A stretch of 64,000 nucleotides of DNA from Dyella silvatica (GTDB taxonomy: Bacteria; Pseudomonadota; Gammaproteobacteria; Xanthomonadales; Rhodanobacteraceae): assembly GCF_026283955.1 (NCBI RefSeq), contig NZ_JAPDPE010000001.1, forward strand, positions 1 to 64,000, in the 5' to 3' direction. A model generated the notes under the pieces. The model did not search any database. It was given only the letters and a program-made list of their open reading frames with translations, and had not been told where the DNA came from. Numbering within the stretch: the stretch's first letter is position 1; each line of letters starts with the position of its first letter. Of this stretch, positions 8,472-18,071 are shown piece after piece. Made by a program: the position numbers and the translations under genes.

Positions 8472-9569
8472 CTAGCCGCATGCACGCGCACCGCTAAAAA
8501 AAGCTTCGGCCGTGTCGGCGTGCTCCTCGAAAGCTGCCAATACGGCATCTCGCAGTTGCGTGGTGCTGGCCTGACCGCCGATATCGCGGGTGTGCGGGCC
8601 CTGACTCAGCACCTGGTCGACGGCCGCCTCGATGGCTGCCGCCTCGGCTTCCAGCTGCAAGGAGTGCCGCAACAACATCGCGGCCGAAAGAATCGCGCCG
8701 GTCGGATTCGCTACGTTCTGCCCGGCGATATCCGGGGCGGAACCGTGAATCGGCTCGTATAAACCGTTGCGGCCCTCACCCAGCGACGCGGAGGGCAGCA
8801 GGCCCAGCGAGCCGGCCAGCGCGGCGGCTTCGTCGGTGAGAATGTCGCCGAACAAATTCTCCGTCACCACCACGTCGTAGCGTGAAGGCTGGGTCAGCAA
8901 CAGCATCGCCATCGAATCGACCAGCTGATGCTCCACTTTCACGTCCGGATAGTCGGCGGCGATGCGTTGCACGGTGCTGCGCCACAGGCGCGAGGTTTCC
9001 AGCACGTTGGCCTTATCGACCGAGGTGACATGCCGGTGGCGGTCGCGCGCCAGGTCGAAGGCGCGGCGCACCACGCGCTCGACTTCGGCCACGGTGTATT
9101 TGCATTCGTCGGTGGCGGTATCGGCGGTGCGCGTCTTGGCGCCGAAATACGCGCCGCCGGTCAGTTCGCGCACAAACAACACATCGACGTTTTTCAGCTT
9201 TTCGTTTTTCAGCGGCGACAACGCCGCCAATGCCGGATGCACCTGCAGCGGACGCAGATTGGCGTACACGCCTAAGGCGGCGCGCAAGGCCAGCAAGCCT
9301 TGTTCGGGTCGCACCGGCGCATTCGGGTCGGACCACTTCGGGCCACCCACCGCACCGAGCAACACCGCATCGGCCTGCTTGCAGGCGGCAAGTGCGGCGG
9401 CGGGCAGCGGTTCGCCGAAGGCATCGATGGCGCAGCCACCGATGGCTTGTTCGTCGAAGCTGAATTCATGGCCGTAACGCGCGGCGACGGCCTCGAGTAC
9501 GGCTACCGCGGCGGCGGTGACCTCCGGGCCGACACCATCGCCGGGCAAGGTGACGATGTGAGCTTTCAT
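8472..9569 (-). CDS. leuB: 3-isopropylmalate dehydrogenase
   Basis: 365 residues; NAD-dependent oxidative decarboxylation in leucine synthesis. It begins [20 protein letters not shown] and contains the family signature near NLFGDILTDEAAALAGSLGL. The ATG at 9569 has AGGAGG upstream and overlaps the leuD stop (ATGA). The open frame upstream of it is leuD read out of frame. Confidence 0.95.
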   Translation of the reverse strand: MKAHIVTLPGDGVGPEVTAAAVAVLEAVAARYGHEFSFDEQAIGGCAIDAFGEPLPAAALAACKQADAVLLGAVGGPKWSDPNAPVRPEQGLLALRAALGVYANLRPLQVHPALAALSPLKNEKLKNVDVLFVRELTGGAYFGAKTRTADTATDECKYTVAEVERVVRRAFDLARDRHRHVTSVDKANVLETSRLWRSTVQRIAADYPDVKVEHQLVDSMAMLLLTQPSRYDVVVTENLFGDILTDEAAALAGSLGLLPSASLGEGRNGLYEPIHGSAPDIAGQNVANPTGAILSAAMLLRHSLQLEAEAAAIEAAVDQVLSQGPHTRDIGGQASTTQLRDAVLAAFEEHADTAEAFFSGARACG

Positions 9570-10150
9570 GCAGCCTCCTGATGGGTATGTTCGTAGGCGC
9601 CGATGGCTTCGGCGTGTTGCAACAGATAGCCAAGCTGGTCCACGCCGTTGAGCAGGCAGTGACGGGCGAAGGGCTCCAGCTGAAAGTGGATGCGTCCACC
9701 ATCGGGCAGCGCGATGTATTGCTCGCGCACGTCGATGGTCAGTTCGATGCCGGGGTGGTCGAGCAGCCAGCGGTGTTCGGCCTCGGCGATCAGGATCGCC
9801 AGCAAACCGTTCTTCAAGGCGTTGTTGCGGAAGATGTCCGCGATTTCGCTGCACAGCACGGCCTGGATGCCGTAATCGAGCAAGGCCCAGGGCGCGTGCT
9901 CACGCGACGAGCCGCAACCGAAGTTGCTGCCCGCCACGAGGATCGAGCAGCCGCGCGCTTGCGGCTGATTCAGCGGAAACGCCGGGTTATCGCTGCCATC
10001 GGCTTGATAACGCCAATCGTGAAAACACAACTTGCCCAGGCCAGCGCGCTCGGTCGTGGTGAGAAAGCGCGCGGGAATGATGCGGTCGGTGTCGATGTTC
10101 TCGTCCGCCAGCACGGCGGTACGTGAATGGATGCGGGTGATGGGTTTCAT
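9566..10150 (-). CDS. leuD: 3-isopropylmalate dehydratase small subunit
   Basis: 194 residues, aconitase swivelling domain: [15 protein letters not shown] near the start and [17 protein letters not shown] in the middle. It forms the isopropylmalate isomerase with LeuC. The ATG at 10150 overlaps the leuC stop, and its own stop overlaps leuB, both ATGA. Further upstream the open frame is leuC out of frame. Confidence 0.95.
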   Translation of the reverse strand: MKPITRIHSRTAVLADENIDTDRIIPARFLTTTERAGLGKLCFHDWRYQADGSDNPAFPLNQPQARGCSILVAGSNFGCGSSREHAPWALLDYGIQAVLCSEIADIFRNNALKNGLLAILIAEAEHRWLLDHPGIELTIDVREQYIALPDGGRIHFQLEPFARHCLLNGVDQLGYLLQHAEAIGAYEHTHQEAA

Positions 10151-11559
10151 GCGGCGGCCTCCGTCAGGTACTCGCGTGCATCGGCAATCACACCGGCCAG
10201 CGCCGAGGCCGCCGCGGTGGCGGGGCTCGCCAGTACGGTGCGCGCGCCCTTGCCTTGGCGCCCCTCGAAATTGCGATTGGAGGTACTCACCACCAGTTGG
10301 CCCGGCTGGGCCAAGTCGCCATTCATCGCGATGCACATCGAGCAACCGGGCACGCGCCATTCCGCGCCGGCTTCGGTGAATACGTGATGCAAGCCTTCGC
10401 GCTCGGCATCGCGGCGAACCGCTTCAGAGCCCGGCACGACCAGCATGCGCACGCCTGCGGCGACGCGTCGGCCACGCAATACCTGCGCTGCTTCGCGTAG
10501 ATCGCTCAGGCGCGAATTGGTGCAACTGCCGACGAAGACCACATCCACCGGCATGCCGCGCATCGGCTGGCCCGGCTTGGCCTGCATGTAATCCAGCGCG
10601 CGGTGTTCTTGCGCGTTGCGTGCGGCAGGTACCGGTGCGTCCAGCGCAATGGCCATGCCCGGATGCGTACCGTAGGTGACGGTGGTGCGCACTTGGCTGG
10701 CGTCGATATGCACTTCGCGGTCGTAGCGGGCGCCCGCATCGCTGCGCAGGGCGCGCCAGCGAGTGACGGCCGCATCCCACGCGGTGGCGTGTGGTACGCG
10801 CGGACGTCCCTTGAGCCATTCGAAGGTGACATCGTCGGGGGCGATCAAGCCGGCGCGTGCACCGGCTTCGATGGACATGTTGCAAATGGTCATGCGCTCG
10901 TCCATCGACATCGCTTCGATGGCCGCGCCGCGATACTCGATGACATAACCGGTGCCGCCGTCCACGCCGATCTCGCCGATGATGTGCAGGATCAGGTCTT
11001 TCGCGCCGACGCCATGTGGCAAGGGGCCGTCGACATGGATCGCCAGCGTCTTCGGCTTGCGCTGCAACAGGCACTGTGTCGCCATCACGTGGCCGACCTC
11101 GGTGGTACCGATGCCGAAAGCCAGCGCGCCGAACGCACCGTGGGTGGAGGTGTGGCTGTCGCCGCAGACGATGGTCATGCCAGGCTGCGTCGCGCCCAGC
11201 TCTGGGCCGATCACATGGACGATGCCGCGATCGGCGCTGTCCCAGCCATGCAGCTCGACAGCGAATTCGCGGCAGTTCGACTCCAGCATGGCCACTTGTG
11301 CCTTGGCTTCGGCATTCGCATACGGCCGCTCACCGTTGCTGCCTGCGGGCAGGGTCGGCGTGGAATGGTCCAGCGTGGCCAGCGTGCGATCGGGGCGGCG
11401 CAGTTTCAGGCCGCGCTCGCGTAGCTCGGTGAATGCCTGCGGCGAGGTGACTTCGTGCACCAGGTGCAGGTCGACATAGAGAATCGCCGGGGTGTCGGGG
11501 CTTTCGGGCGCGACGATATGCGCATCCCAGAGTTTTTCGAATAAGGTGCGCGCGCTCAT
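10147..11559 (-). CDS. leuC: 3-isopropylmalate dehydratase large subunit
   Basis: 470 residues, aconitase family with a [4Fe-4S] cluster. The three ligand cysteines are visible in [10 protein letters not shown] and in [12 protein letters not shown]. The substrate-side motif [14 protein letters not shown] is present. GGAGG precedes the ATG at 11559, which overlaps the ilvE stop. Length and motif order match E. coli LeuC (466). Confidence 0.95.
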   Translation of the reverse strand: MSARTLFEKLWDAHIVAPESPDTPAILYVDLHLVHEVTSPQAFTELRERGLKLRRPDRTLATLDHSTPTLPAGSNGERPYANAEAKAQVAMLESNCREFAVELHGWDSADRGIVHVIGPELGATQPGMTIVCGDSHTSTHGAFGALAFGIGTTEVGHVMATQCLLQRKPKTLAIHVDGPLPHGVGAKDLILHIIGEIGVDGGTGYVIEYRGAAIEAMSMDERMTICNMSIEAGARAGLIAPDDVTFEWLKGRPRVPHATAWDAAVTRWRALRSDAGARYDREVHIDASQVRTTVTYGTHPGMAIALDAPVPAARNAQEHRALDYMQAKPGQPMRGMPVDVVFVGSCTNSRLSDLREAAQVLRGRRVAAGVRMLVVPGSEAVRRDAEREGLHHVFTEAGAEWRVPGCSMCIAMNGDLAQPGQLVVSTSNRNFEGRQGKGARTVLASPATAAASALAGVIADAREYLTEAAA

Positions 11560-12491
11560 GCGGCCTCCTGCTCAAGGCTTTGCACCGGTGTCAGCCAACC
11601 ATGGCGGTCATCGGTGCGGCCATCGAACAAACCGAAAAAGGCTTGCTGCAAGGTCTTGGTGATCGGCCCGGGTTTACCGCTGCCGACGGCTTTGCGATCC
11701 ACCGAGCGCACCGGGGTGATCTCGGCGGCGGTGCCGGTCATGAACACTTCGTCGGCGCTGTACAACGCCTCGCGCGGCAGTTCGCGCTCTTCCACCGGGA
11801 TGCCCAGGTCGGCGGCCAGCATCATCACGGTTTCGCGGGTGATGCCGGCGAGGATGCCGGCGCTGGCCGGCGGGGTCAGCAGTTTGCCGCGCTTGACCAC
11901 GAACACGTTTTCGCCGGCGCCTTCGCTGAGTAAACCGTTGTGGCCCAGGGCGATGCCTTCGTCGTAACCGCCACGCCGTGCTTCCAGACCAATCAACTGG
12001 CTGTTGAGATAATTGCCACCGGCCTTGGCCCAGCTCGGCACGGTGTTCGGCGCGGGACGCTGCCAGGACGACACGCAGACATCGGCGCCACGCTCAGCGG
12101 CTTCGCCCAGATAAGCACCCCAGTCCAGCGCCATGATCGCCACGTCCACCGGCGCGCCGGTCTTCTGCAAAACACCCAGGCCACCGGCGCCGCGAAACAC
12201 GATGGGGCGCACGTAGGCCGACTTCATGCGGTTGACGCGGATCAGTTCCAGGCAGGCGGCGTTGATGTCTTCTTCGCTGTAGCCGATCTCGATCTCATAC
12301 ACCTTGGCTGATTCGAATAGCCGGCGGGTATGGTCGGCGAGGCGAAAATAGGCTGGGCCTTGCGGGGTTGCGTAAACGCGCTCGCCCTCGAATACCGAGG
12401 AGCCGTAATGCAGCGCGTGCGTGCTGACGTGGACGGTGGCCTCGGTCCAAGGCTTGATGTGGCCGTTGTGCCAGAGGAAGGGCGTGCTCAT
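11556..12491 (-). CDS. ilvE: Branched-chain amino acid aminotransferase
   Basis: 311 residues, class IV PLP aminotransferase (E. coli IlvE 309). Motifs: [16 protein letters not shown], the PLP lysine in [14 protein letters not shown], and [14 protein letters not shown]. It performs the last step to leucine, isoleucine and valine. The start at 12491 overlaps the leuA stop, and the stop overlaps leuC. Placing ilvE between leuA and leuC lets one transcript supply all three pathways. Confidence 0.94.
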   Translation of the reverse strand: MSTPFLWHNGHIKPWTEATVHVSTHALHYGSSVFEGERVYATPQGPAYFRLADHTRRLFESAKVYEIEIGYSEEDINAACLELIRVNRMKSAYVRPIVFRGAGGLGVLQKTGAPVDVAIMALDWGAYLGEAAERGADVCVSSWQRPAPNTVPSWAKAGGNYLNSQLIGLEARRGGYDEGIALGHNGLLSEGAGENVFVVKRGKLLTPPASAGILAGITRETVMMLAADLGIPVEERELPREALYSADEVFMTGTAAEITPVRSVDRKAVGSGKPGPITKTLQQAFFGLFDGRTDDRHGWLTPVQSLEQEAA

Positions 12492-14110
12492 GCAGTAACT
12501 CCTTGCGTCTGTAGTGCGGGGGCGAGGGTGGGTGCCGGGGTTTGTCGTTCGATGCGGTTGACGATGGCCAGCGCGGCCAGTGCGGTGGCTTCGACGATGT
12601 CGGTGCTGACACCGTGGCCGCGCCAATCGCGCTCGGCATAGCGTGCGATCAGCTGGGCCTGCCCTTGGGCATCGCCACCTTCGCTGACGGCACGTACCTG
12701 GAAATGAGTGAGTTCGAGGCTGGCGCCGGTGGCGCGTTCGATGGCGCGCAGTACCGCGTCCACCGGGCCGTCACCGATGGCGGCTTCGCCGACTTCGCGG
12801 CCGTCGTCGTGAGTTAGCTTGACCGAGGCCGAGGCGCTGCCGCGATGCGCCACGGTGACGTTGGAGTGAGCCTGCAATTGCACGATGCGCCAAGGGCCGG
12901 CCAGATCGGGATCGTGGCCGAGCGCGATGGCTTCCAGATCTTCGTCGTGTACTTCGCGCTTTTTGTCGGCCAAGGCCTTGAAGCGCGCAAAGATGCCATC
13001 CATGGCGCTTTCTTCCACCTCGTGCCCCAGCGCCTGCAAGCGCGAACGCAGCGCATGGCGACCGGAATGTTTGCCAAGCACCAGCTTGGTTTCGGCAATG
13101 CCGACATCCTGCGGCCGCATAATTTCGTAGGTGCCGCGATGCTTGAGCATGCCGTGCTGGTGGATGCCCGACTCGTGCGCGAAGGCGTTGTCGCCGACCA
13201 CCGCCTTGTTGCGCGCCACGCTTTGGCCGGTCAGTTGGGTCAGCAGCCGCGAGGTCGGATACAGCTTGCGGGTATCGATGCGGGTATCGACGCCGAAATG
13301 CGGCGCGCGCACTTTCAGCGCCATCACGATTTCTTCCAGCGAGGCATTGCCGGCGCGTTCGCCGATGCCGTTGATGGTGCACTCCACCTGGCGTACGCCG
13401 GCACTGATCGCGGCCAGGCTGTTGGCCACCGCCATGCCCAGGTCGTCGTGGCAGTGGGTAGAGAAGATCACCCGCTCGGCGCCTTTGACGTGCTGGCGCA
13501 GATAGGTGAACAACTCGGCCATTTCGGCGGGGGTGGTATAGCCGACGGTGTCGGGCACATTCAGCGTGGTGGCGCCGGCGGCTACCGCGGCACTGAACAC
13601 TTCGACCAGATACTCGGGCTCGGTACGGGTGGCATCCTCGGCGGAAAATTCCACCTCGTGACACAGCGCGCGGGCGCGTTCGATCGAGGCCACGGCGGTG
13701 TCGAGCACCTGCGCCTTGCTCATGCCCAGCTTGTGTTCGCGATGTAGCGGGCTGGTAGAGAGAAACAGGTGAATGCGCGAGTGGCGGGCGGATTCCAGCG
13801 CCCGGCCGGTGGTGTCGATGTCGCCGGGAACACAGCGCGACAAGCCGCAAATGGTCGGTGTTCTCAGCGTGCGGGCAATTTCGGCCACGGCGTTGAAATC
13901 ATCCGGCGAGGCTTGCGGAAAGCCCGCTTCGATGATGTCGACTCCCAGTGCCTCCAAGGCCTGCGCCAGGCGTAGCTTGGCGCGGCGATCCATCGAAAAG
14001 CCGGGCGCTTGTTCACCGTCACGCAAGGTGGTGTCGAAGATGCGTACGCGATCGGCCTCGGCGCTACTCGCGCTTACGCCATCGTCGGATTGAGTGCTGC
14101 TGGTTTCCAT
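12488..14110 (-). CDS. leuA: 2-isopropylmalate synthase
   Basis: 540 residues. It condenses 2-oxoisovalerate with acetyl-CoA, the first leucine-specific step. The HMGL-like barrel starts at RIFDTTLRDGEQAPGFSM and includes VIFSTHCHDDLGMAVANSLA (metal-binding H-x-H). The C-terminal allosteric domain covers about residues 400-520 (SNVTVAHRGSASASVKL), so leucine feedback is expected. First structural gene of the cluster, 32 bp after the attenuator stem. Confidence 0.95.
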   Translation of the reverse strand: METSSTQSDDGVSASSAEADRVRIFDTTLRDGEQAPGFSMDRRAKLRLAQALEALGVDIIEAGFPQASPDDFNAVAEIARTLRTPTICGLSRCVPGDIDTTGRALESARHSRIHLFLSTSPLHREHKLGMSKAQVLDTAVASIERARALCHEVEFSAEDATRTEPEYLVEVFSAAVAAGATTLNVPDTVGYTTPAEMAELFTYLRQHVKGAERVIFSTHCHDDLGMAVANSLAAISAGVRQVECTINGIGERAGNASLEEIVMALKVRAPHFGVDTRIDTRKLYPTSRLLTQLTGQSVARNKAVVGDNAFAHESGIHQHGMLKHRGTYEIMRPQDVGIAETKLVLGKHSGRHALRSRLQALGHEVEESAMDGIFARFKALADKKREVHDEDLEAIALGHDPDLAGPWRIVQLQAHSNVTVAHRGSASASVKLTHDDGREVGEAAIGDGPVDAVLRAIERATGASLELTHFQVRAVSEGGDAQGQAQLIARYAERDWRGHGVSTDIVEATALAALAIVNRIERQTPAPTLAPALQTQGVTA

Positions 14111-14141
14111 GCTGGCTCCGTTTGGGTGTGGTCGAAGGCAT

Positions 14142-14176
14142 AAAAAAACCCCGCATCCGTTTCCGGGTGCGGGGTT
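14142..14176 (-). terminator. leu/ilv attenuator terminator
   Basis: Perfectly placed intrinsic terminator on the minus strand: stem CCCCGCACCCG/CGGATGCGGGG (one G-T pair) with a GAAA loop and a run of seven T. It lies between the leader peptide stop (14223) and leuA (14110). Its 5' arm contains CCCGCACCC, exactly complementary to GGGTGCGGG inside the last codons of the leader ORF (14227-14235), giving mutually exclusive antiterminator and terminator pairings. Confidence 0.9.
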
Positions 14177-14222
14177 CTTTAGGAGTATTCAGGTCAGTTT
14201 CTAGTTACCTGTACACATGCCC

Positions 14223-14360
14223 TCAGCCCGCACCCCCGTTGGTAATAAGGAGTACGAGTACGAGGGAAATAAGAAGCTGGCTGCGCAGACGCAGAAGGCC
14301 GGCGACCGTTACGAGACGGTTCCTTTCGGCGATGCTGCTGTGGCTGTTGCGCTGCGTCAT
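14223..14360 (-). CDS. leuL: leu/ilv operon leader peptide (attenuation control)
   Basis: 45 codons ending in TGA, beginning MTQRNSHSSI. Residues 16-39 hold RLVTVAGLL and then LLISLVLVLLIT, a run of Leu, Val and Ile codons. The control codons are mostly CTT, CTC, GTA and ATT, unlike the CTG/GTG/ATC habit of neighbouring genes. The last codons (GGG GGT GCG GGC TGA) form the segment that can pair with the terminator's 5' arm. Stalling for any of the three branched-chain amino acids would leave that segment free and allow read-through. The promoter's -10 ends 7 nt before the ATG and there is no Shine-Dalgarno, so the mRNA is probably leaderless. Confidence 0.88.
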   Translation of the reverse strand: MTQRNSHSSIAERNRLVTVAGLLRLRSQLLISLVLVLLITNGGAG

Positions 14361-14367
14361 GTGGTCG

Positions 14368-14397
14368 AACGTAAAGGGGCTTGTGGGGGCTTGTCAA
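14368..14397 (-). promoter_or_regulatory. Promoter of the leu/ilv supercluster
   Basis: Minus strand: -35 TTGACA (14392-14397), 18-bp spacer, -10 TACGTT (14368-14373). The leader ATG begins 7 nt after the -10, about where transcription should start. Confidence 0.7.
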
Positions 14398-14473
14398 CAG
14401 TTACTTTTGAAATTCTTTGTTCTTGTCGATTCCTTCACGTCCGGACGTCCAGATGTCCAGACTCATTTCACGA

Positions 14474-15100
14474 TCAGGGCGATGCGTGTCTGGCGAGGTC
14501 ATGCAGATAGAGCTGCAAGGCGCGCCGCAGCTGGGTTTGCGCGGCATGGCGAGTGGCCGTGGATGACTCGATTTGCAAAGCCACGGCGGCTTTCATCAAT
14601 TGCTGTACCACCATGGCCGGTGCACGCAACGACGGCAGCGGATGCGTCGGCAGATGGTTGTGCAAAATGCTGCACAAGCGATCACGGACCTCCTGGCGGA
14701 TCCCCGGCCCCTGTTCGGCGGAGGCTGCGGCATGTGCCTCGACCAAGACGGCGAAGGATGGATGCTTGCGACGGAAGTCGACGAAAAGGCGGATCAGCCG
14801 CGCGGCGAGTTCATCCGAATTCCAGCTGGCGGCCCGGCTGTCCAGACGATCCATGCGCGCGAACAGCACCTTGCTGTGCTCGGCCATCAAGGCCTGGGCC
14901 AGCACTTCCTTGGTCGGAAAAAACTGATACAGCGAACCGATCGAAGCCTCGGCCCGGGCGGCGATCTCGGTCATGGTGCTGGCGTCGTAACCCTTCTCGA
15001 CAAAGCAGAGTGCGGCGGCGTCCAGCAGTGCGGCCACACGCTCGCGGCCGCGTTTTCGCTGCGGCGAACGAACTTGCGGGATTGTTTTTTGTGAGGGCAT
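14474..15100 (-). CDS. TetR/AcrR-family transcriptional regulator
   Basis: About 208 residues. The N-terminal helix-turn-helix is typical: [20 protein letters not shown], then [20 protein letters not shown]. The C-terminal ligand domain is not assignable to a known effector. Divergent from an isochorismatase-fold gene with two matching palindromes between them, so autoregulation and control of that neighbour are likely. I prefer ATG 15100, nine bases after AGGAG, over ATG 15106, which is only three bases away. Confidence 0.88.
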   Translation of the reverse strand: MPSQKTIPQVRSPQRKRGRERVAALLDAAALCFVEKGYDASTMTEIAARAEASIGSLYQFFPTKEVLAQALMAEHSKVLFARMDRLDSRAASWNSDELAARLIRLFVDFRRKHPSFAVLVEAHAAASAEQGPGIRQEVRDRLCSILHNHLPTHPLPSLRAPAMVVQQLMKAAVALQIESSTATRHAAQTQLRRALQLYLHDLARHASP

Positions 15101-15131
15101 CCTCATAAACTCCTAAGTGAGGTTGTCCTCA
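15092..15131. promoter_or_regulatory. Twin TetR-type operators TGAGG-n4-CCTCA
   Basis: TGAGG-GCAT-CCTCA at 15092-15105 covers the regulator's start codon; TGAGG-TTGT-CCTCA at 15118-15131 lies in the divergent intergenic region. Centres are 26 bp apart. The two identical 14-bp palindromes are most simply operators of the adjacent TetR protein. Confidence 0.65.
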
Positions 15132-15175
15132 CATTTCTGGTTTCGTCTCTTGTAACACGCAGGCTGGAGAATTCG

Positions 15176-15751
15176 ATGGAAAAGCTTGATCCCCGTACGA
15201 CGGCGCTGGTACTGATCGATCTGCAAATGGGCATTGCCGGTTTTGCCGGTGGCCCGCACACCGCCACTGAAGTATTCACCCGGGCAGCTTCGCTGGCCGC
15301 ACGCTTCCGCGAGCTCGGCGCGCCGGTAATCCTGGTGCGCGTCGGCTATGCCGCTGATTTTGCCGATGCCTTGCGCCAGCCGACCGATCGCCCGCCGCCC
15401 TTGCCGCCGGGTGGCTTGCCGGCCAACTGGTGGGATTTCCCCGAGCAGCTTGCCGTGGCCGATAGCGACATCAAAATCGTCAAGCGGCAGTGGGGGGCAT
15501 TCTATGGCACTGAGCTGGATCTGCAGCTGCGCCGGCGCGGCATTCAGCGCATCGTGTTGGGCGGCATCACCACCAATCAGGGCGTAGAGTCCACCGCTCG
15601 TGTGGGATGGGAGCTTGGTTACGCTCAGGTGCTGGTCGAGGATGCCATGAGCGCCGTCAACACCGAGATGCATCGGTTCTCGGTCGATAACATCATGCCG
15701 CGATTGGGCCTGGTGCGTTCGACCGAGCAGGTGCTGGAAGCCTTGAGCTGA
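15176..15751 (+). CDS. Isochorismatase-family hydrolase, YecD-like
   Basis: 191 residues with the cysteine-hydrolase fold: [14 protein letters not shown] with the first Asp, K in [14 protein letters not shown], and the signature [21 protein letters not shown]. The nucleophile cysteine of true isochorismatases and nicotinamidases is replaced here (N-Q-G-V-E), as in E. coli YecD, so hydrolase activity is uncertain. GGAG lies six bases before the ATG. Divergent from, and probably regulated by, the TetR gene. Confidence 0.8.
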   Translation: MEKLDPRTTALVLIDLQMGIAGFAGGPHTATEVFTRAASLAARFRELGAPVILVRVGYAADFADALRQPTDRPPPLPPGGLPANWWDFPEQLAVADSDIKIVKRQWGAFYGTELDLQLRRRGIQRIVLGGITTNQGVESTARVGWELGYAQVLVEDAMSAVNTEMHRFSVDNIMPRLGLVRSTEQVLEALS

Positions 15752-15790
15752 TGTTGCCGTGGCCTCCCTTCGCTGGGGAGGCCACTTGAT

Positions 15791-17094
15791 TCAGGCAGCG
15801 CTGGTCTTTTCCCGTCGTAACGGCACGGTCGGGCTGGAACGCAGCAGCCATTCGCGCAACGCCGCCTCGCTGGCGGCCAGCGGCTCGGCCGCAGCCGGGC
15901 GCAGCAGCATGGCGTTCAATGCAGGGGGAATCGGCGGCGCGTAGCCGAGCAAGGGTTGCAGCACCGTTTCGAACTTGGCCGGATGGGCGGTGGCGACCAC
16001 CACCCATGGCTCGCCATCCACCGGCTCAAGGTCGAGCAAGCGCATCGCCGTAGCGGTATGCGGACAGAACCATGCATCGCCCTCACTGGCGTGCTGCACG
16101 ATGGTGGCGCGGATGGTGTCGTCGTCCACGCTGTGTGCCTGCAGGGCGGCGCGCAATTCGTCTTCGTGCGGCAGCGTCCAGCGCAGTCGCTCGAAGTTGC
16201 TCGGGGCGCCCACGTCCATGGCATTGGCCAGGGTGGCGACGGCGGGCCGTGGCGTGTAGTCGGCGCCGCTGAAGAAATCGGGCAGGGTGGTGTTGGCATT
16301 GCAGGCGAACTTGATGCGCCCGATCGGCAGGCCGATCTCGCGTACCCACAAGCAAGCCAGCGCATTGCCGAGATTGCATGGGCGTAGTAGCTCATCTGCG
16401 GCAATAGCCGGCCCAGGCTGATGCTGTTGGCCGATGACAAGGGCAACTGTGCCTGCAGCGAGCCGTCGTTGAGCATGGTCTTGACCATGCGTTGGCAGTC
16501 GTCGAACGAGCCGTCCACGCGCAGCGCTTGCACGTTGTCGCCAAAGCAACCCAGTTGATGCGCCTGGCGCGGCGAGACCCGTCCATCGGGATACAGAATC
16601 ACCACGCGCACACCGGGCTGGCGATGAAACGCGGCGGCCACGGCGGCGCCGGTATCGCCGGAGGTGGCGACCAGGATGGTCAGCGGCGGCTCTTGCGCAG
16701 GCGGAGCTTGTACGCGCTGCAGCTGCTGGAAACACGCGGCCAGAAAGCGTGCGCCGAAATCTTTGAACGCCGCGCTGGGGCCATGGAACAGTTCCAGTGC
16801 CGCAGCATTGGGGCGTCGCGGCAACCCACGCAATGGCGCATCGAAATCGAAGGCCTTTGCACAGATCGATGGCAGTGCGGCGGCCAGCGAACTGTTGGCG
16901 AAGAAGGGGGTAAGCAGGGTCGTCGCCGTGCTGGCCAGGTTGGCTTCGGGATCGAATGCCGCCGCATCGAGGCGCGGCAGCGCCTCGGGTACATAAAGGC
17001 CGCCGTCTGCCGCGAGTCCGGCAGCGATGGCTTCATCGATACGTACGGCCGGATGCGCGCCGCGGGTGCTGTGGTAAAGCAAAGGCTCGGTCAT
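15791..17094 (-). pseudogene. thrC: Threonine synthase, broken by internal deletion and frameshift
   Basis: The first frame starts [20 protein letters not shown] and carries the PLP lysine K111 in SAAFKDFGARF and TILVATSGDTGAAVAAAF. It runs correctly to RLLPQMSYYAHA, where it goes out of frame. The second frame resumes at NLGNALACLWVREIGLP and ends at 15791. In family members about 19 residues, including the P-S/T-G just before N-L-G-N that helps bind PLP phosphate, separate these segments. So roughly 60 bp (1 mod 3) is missing at about 16375-16380. The product would lack the C-terminal half. The ATG overlaps the thrB stop. A sequencing artefact is possible but a loss this size is more likely real. 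Confidence 0.85.
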
Positions 17095-18071
17095 GCAAGT
17101 GCTTCCGTTTCGATAAGGTGCGCTGCCGGGCCGTCGATGGGCGACACCAGGACATCGCTGGGCAGACCCGCTTCGGCGAATGCGGCTGCCATGGCAGTGA
17201 CGGCAGCCTGCGCATCGTCGCGGTTTTCATACCAGCCGAACACGCTGGGGCCGCCGCCGGAGATGCTAGCGCCCAGGGCGTGATGATCCAATGCAGCTTG
17301 TTTCACGCGGGCGAAGTTAGGCACCAGCGGCGCGCGGCGCGGTTCGATCAGTACGTCTTTGAGGCCCTCGCGCACCAGTGCGGCGTCGCTACGAAAACAG
17401 CCGGCCAGGACCAGCGCGAGATTACCGCTTTGAGCAACGACATCGGCGAGCGCGAAATCGCCGGCCAGCGCGGCGCGCGCCTTGCGCGTTTCCAGCACCA
17501 GGTGCGGATGCACCAGGGCGCAATGCCAACTGCTGGGCACGGGCAGGCGCAGCAGGCGTTCGCGCGTCGCCAATACCAGGCCGCCAAGCAACATCGGGCC
17601 GAGGTTGTCGCCATGGCGACTGCCGCTGGCGACGGCTTCGCCTTCGAGCGCGAAACCGTAAAGCGATTCGCGCGGCAGCGGGCGTTCCAGCAAGGCATTG
17701 GCGGCGATCAAGGCCGCCACGCACGAGGCGGCCGAACCGCCCATGCCCGAGCCCAGCGCAATGCCCTTGTGCAAGACCAGCTCGAAACCATGGCGCAGGC
17801 CAAGCGCTTTGCGCAGCGCAAGCAGGGCCATGCCGGCGGTGTTGCGGCGCGGATCGGTCGGCAAGGTATCGCCGCAGCCGTGGATGGCGGCGATGCGTAC
17901 TTCGGGCTCGGCGATGCGACGTACTTCGGCGCGATCGCCGGGGCCGGCCACGCTGTGACCGAGGATGTCGAAGCCCACCGCGACATTGGCGACGCTGGCG
18001 TAAGCCACCGCATGGGCGGAGAGAGCCGGCTGCGCTCCCGGCATGCCCGGTTCTTGCAGTTGCGCATTCAT
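17091..18071 (-). CDS. thrB: Homoserine kinase (GHMP family)
   Basis: 326 residues; phosphorylates homoserine with ATP. N-terminal [20 protein letters not shown] and the GHMP phosphate loop [19 protein letters not shown] are clear, as is the C-terminal [17 protein letters not shown]. The start overlaps the hom stop and the stop overlaps thrC (both ATGA). Intact, unlike thrC, so its product would have no in-cluster consumer. Confidence 0.93.
   Translation of the reverse strand: MNAQLQEPGMPGAQPALSAHAVAYASVANVAVGFDILGHSVAGPGDRAEVRRIAEPEVRIAAIHGCGDTLPTDPRRNTAGMALLALRKALGLRHGFELVLHKGIALGSGMGGSAASCVAALIAANALLERPLPRESLYGFALEGEAVASGSRHGDNLGPMLLGGLVLATRERLLRLPVPSSWHCALVHPHLVLETRKARAALAGDFALADVVAQSGNLALVLAGCFRSDAALVREGLKDVLIEPRRAPLVPNFARVKQAALDHHALGASISGGGPSVFGWYENRDDAQAAVTAMAAAFAEAGLPSDVLVSPIDGPAAHLIETEALA

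Noticed and set aside
12492-12626. N-terminal extension of IlvE, and similar ones for LeuB and LeuD
   Set aside because: All are the upstream gene read out of frame; each true start has a Shine-Dalgarno and an ATGA overlap.
14194-14397. 67-codon minus-strand frame in the leu leader region (MTSPHKPLYV...)
   Set aside because: It overlaps the promoter and lacks branched-chain residues; the 45-codon frame at 14223-14360 fits attenuation.
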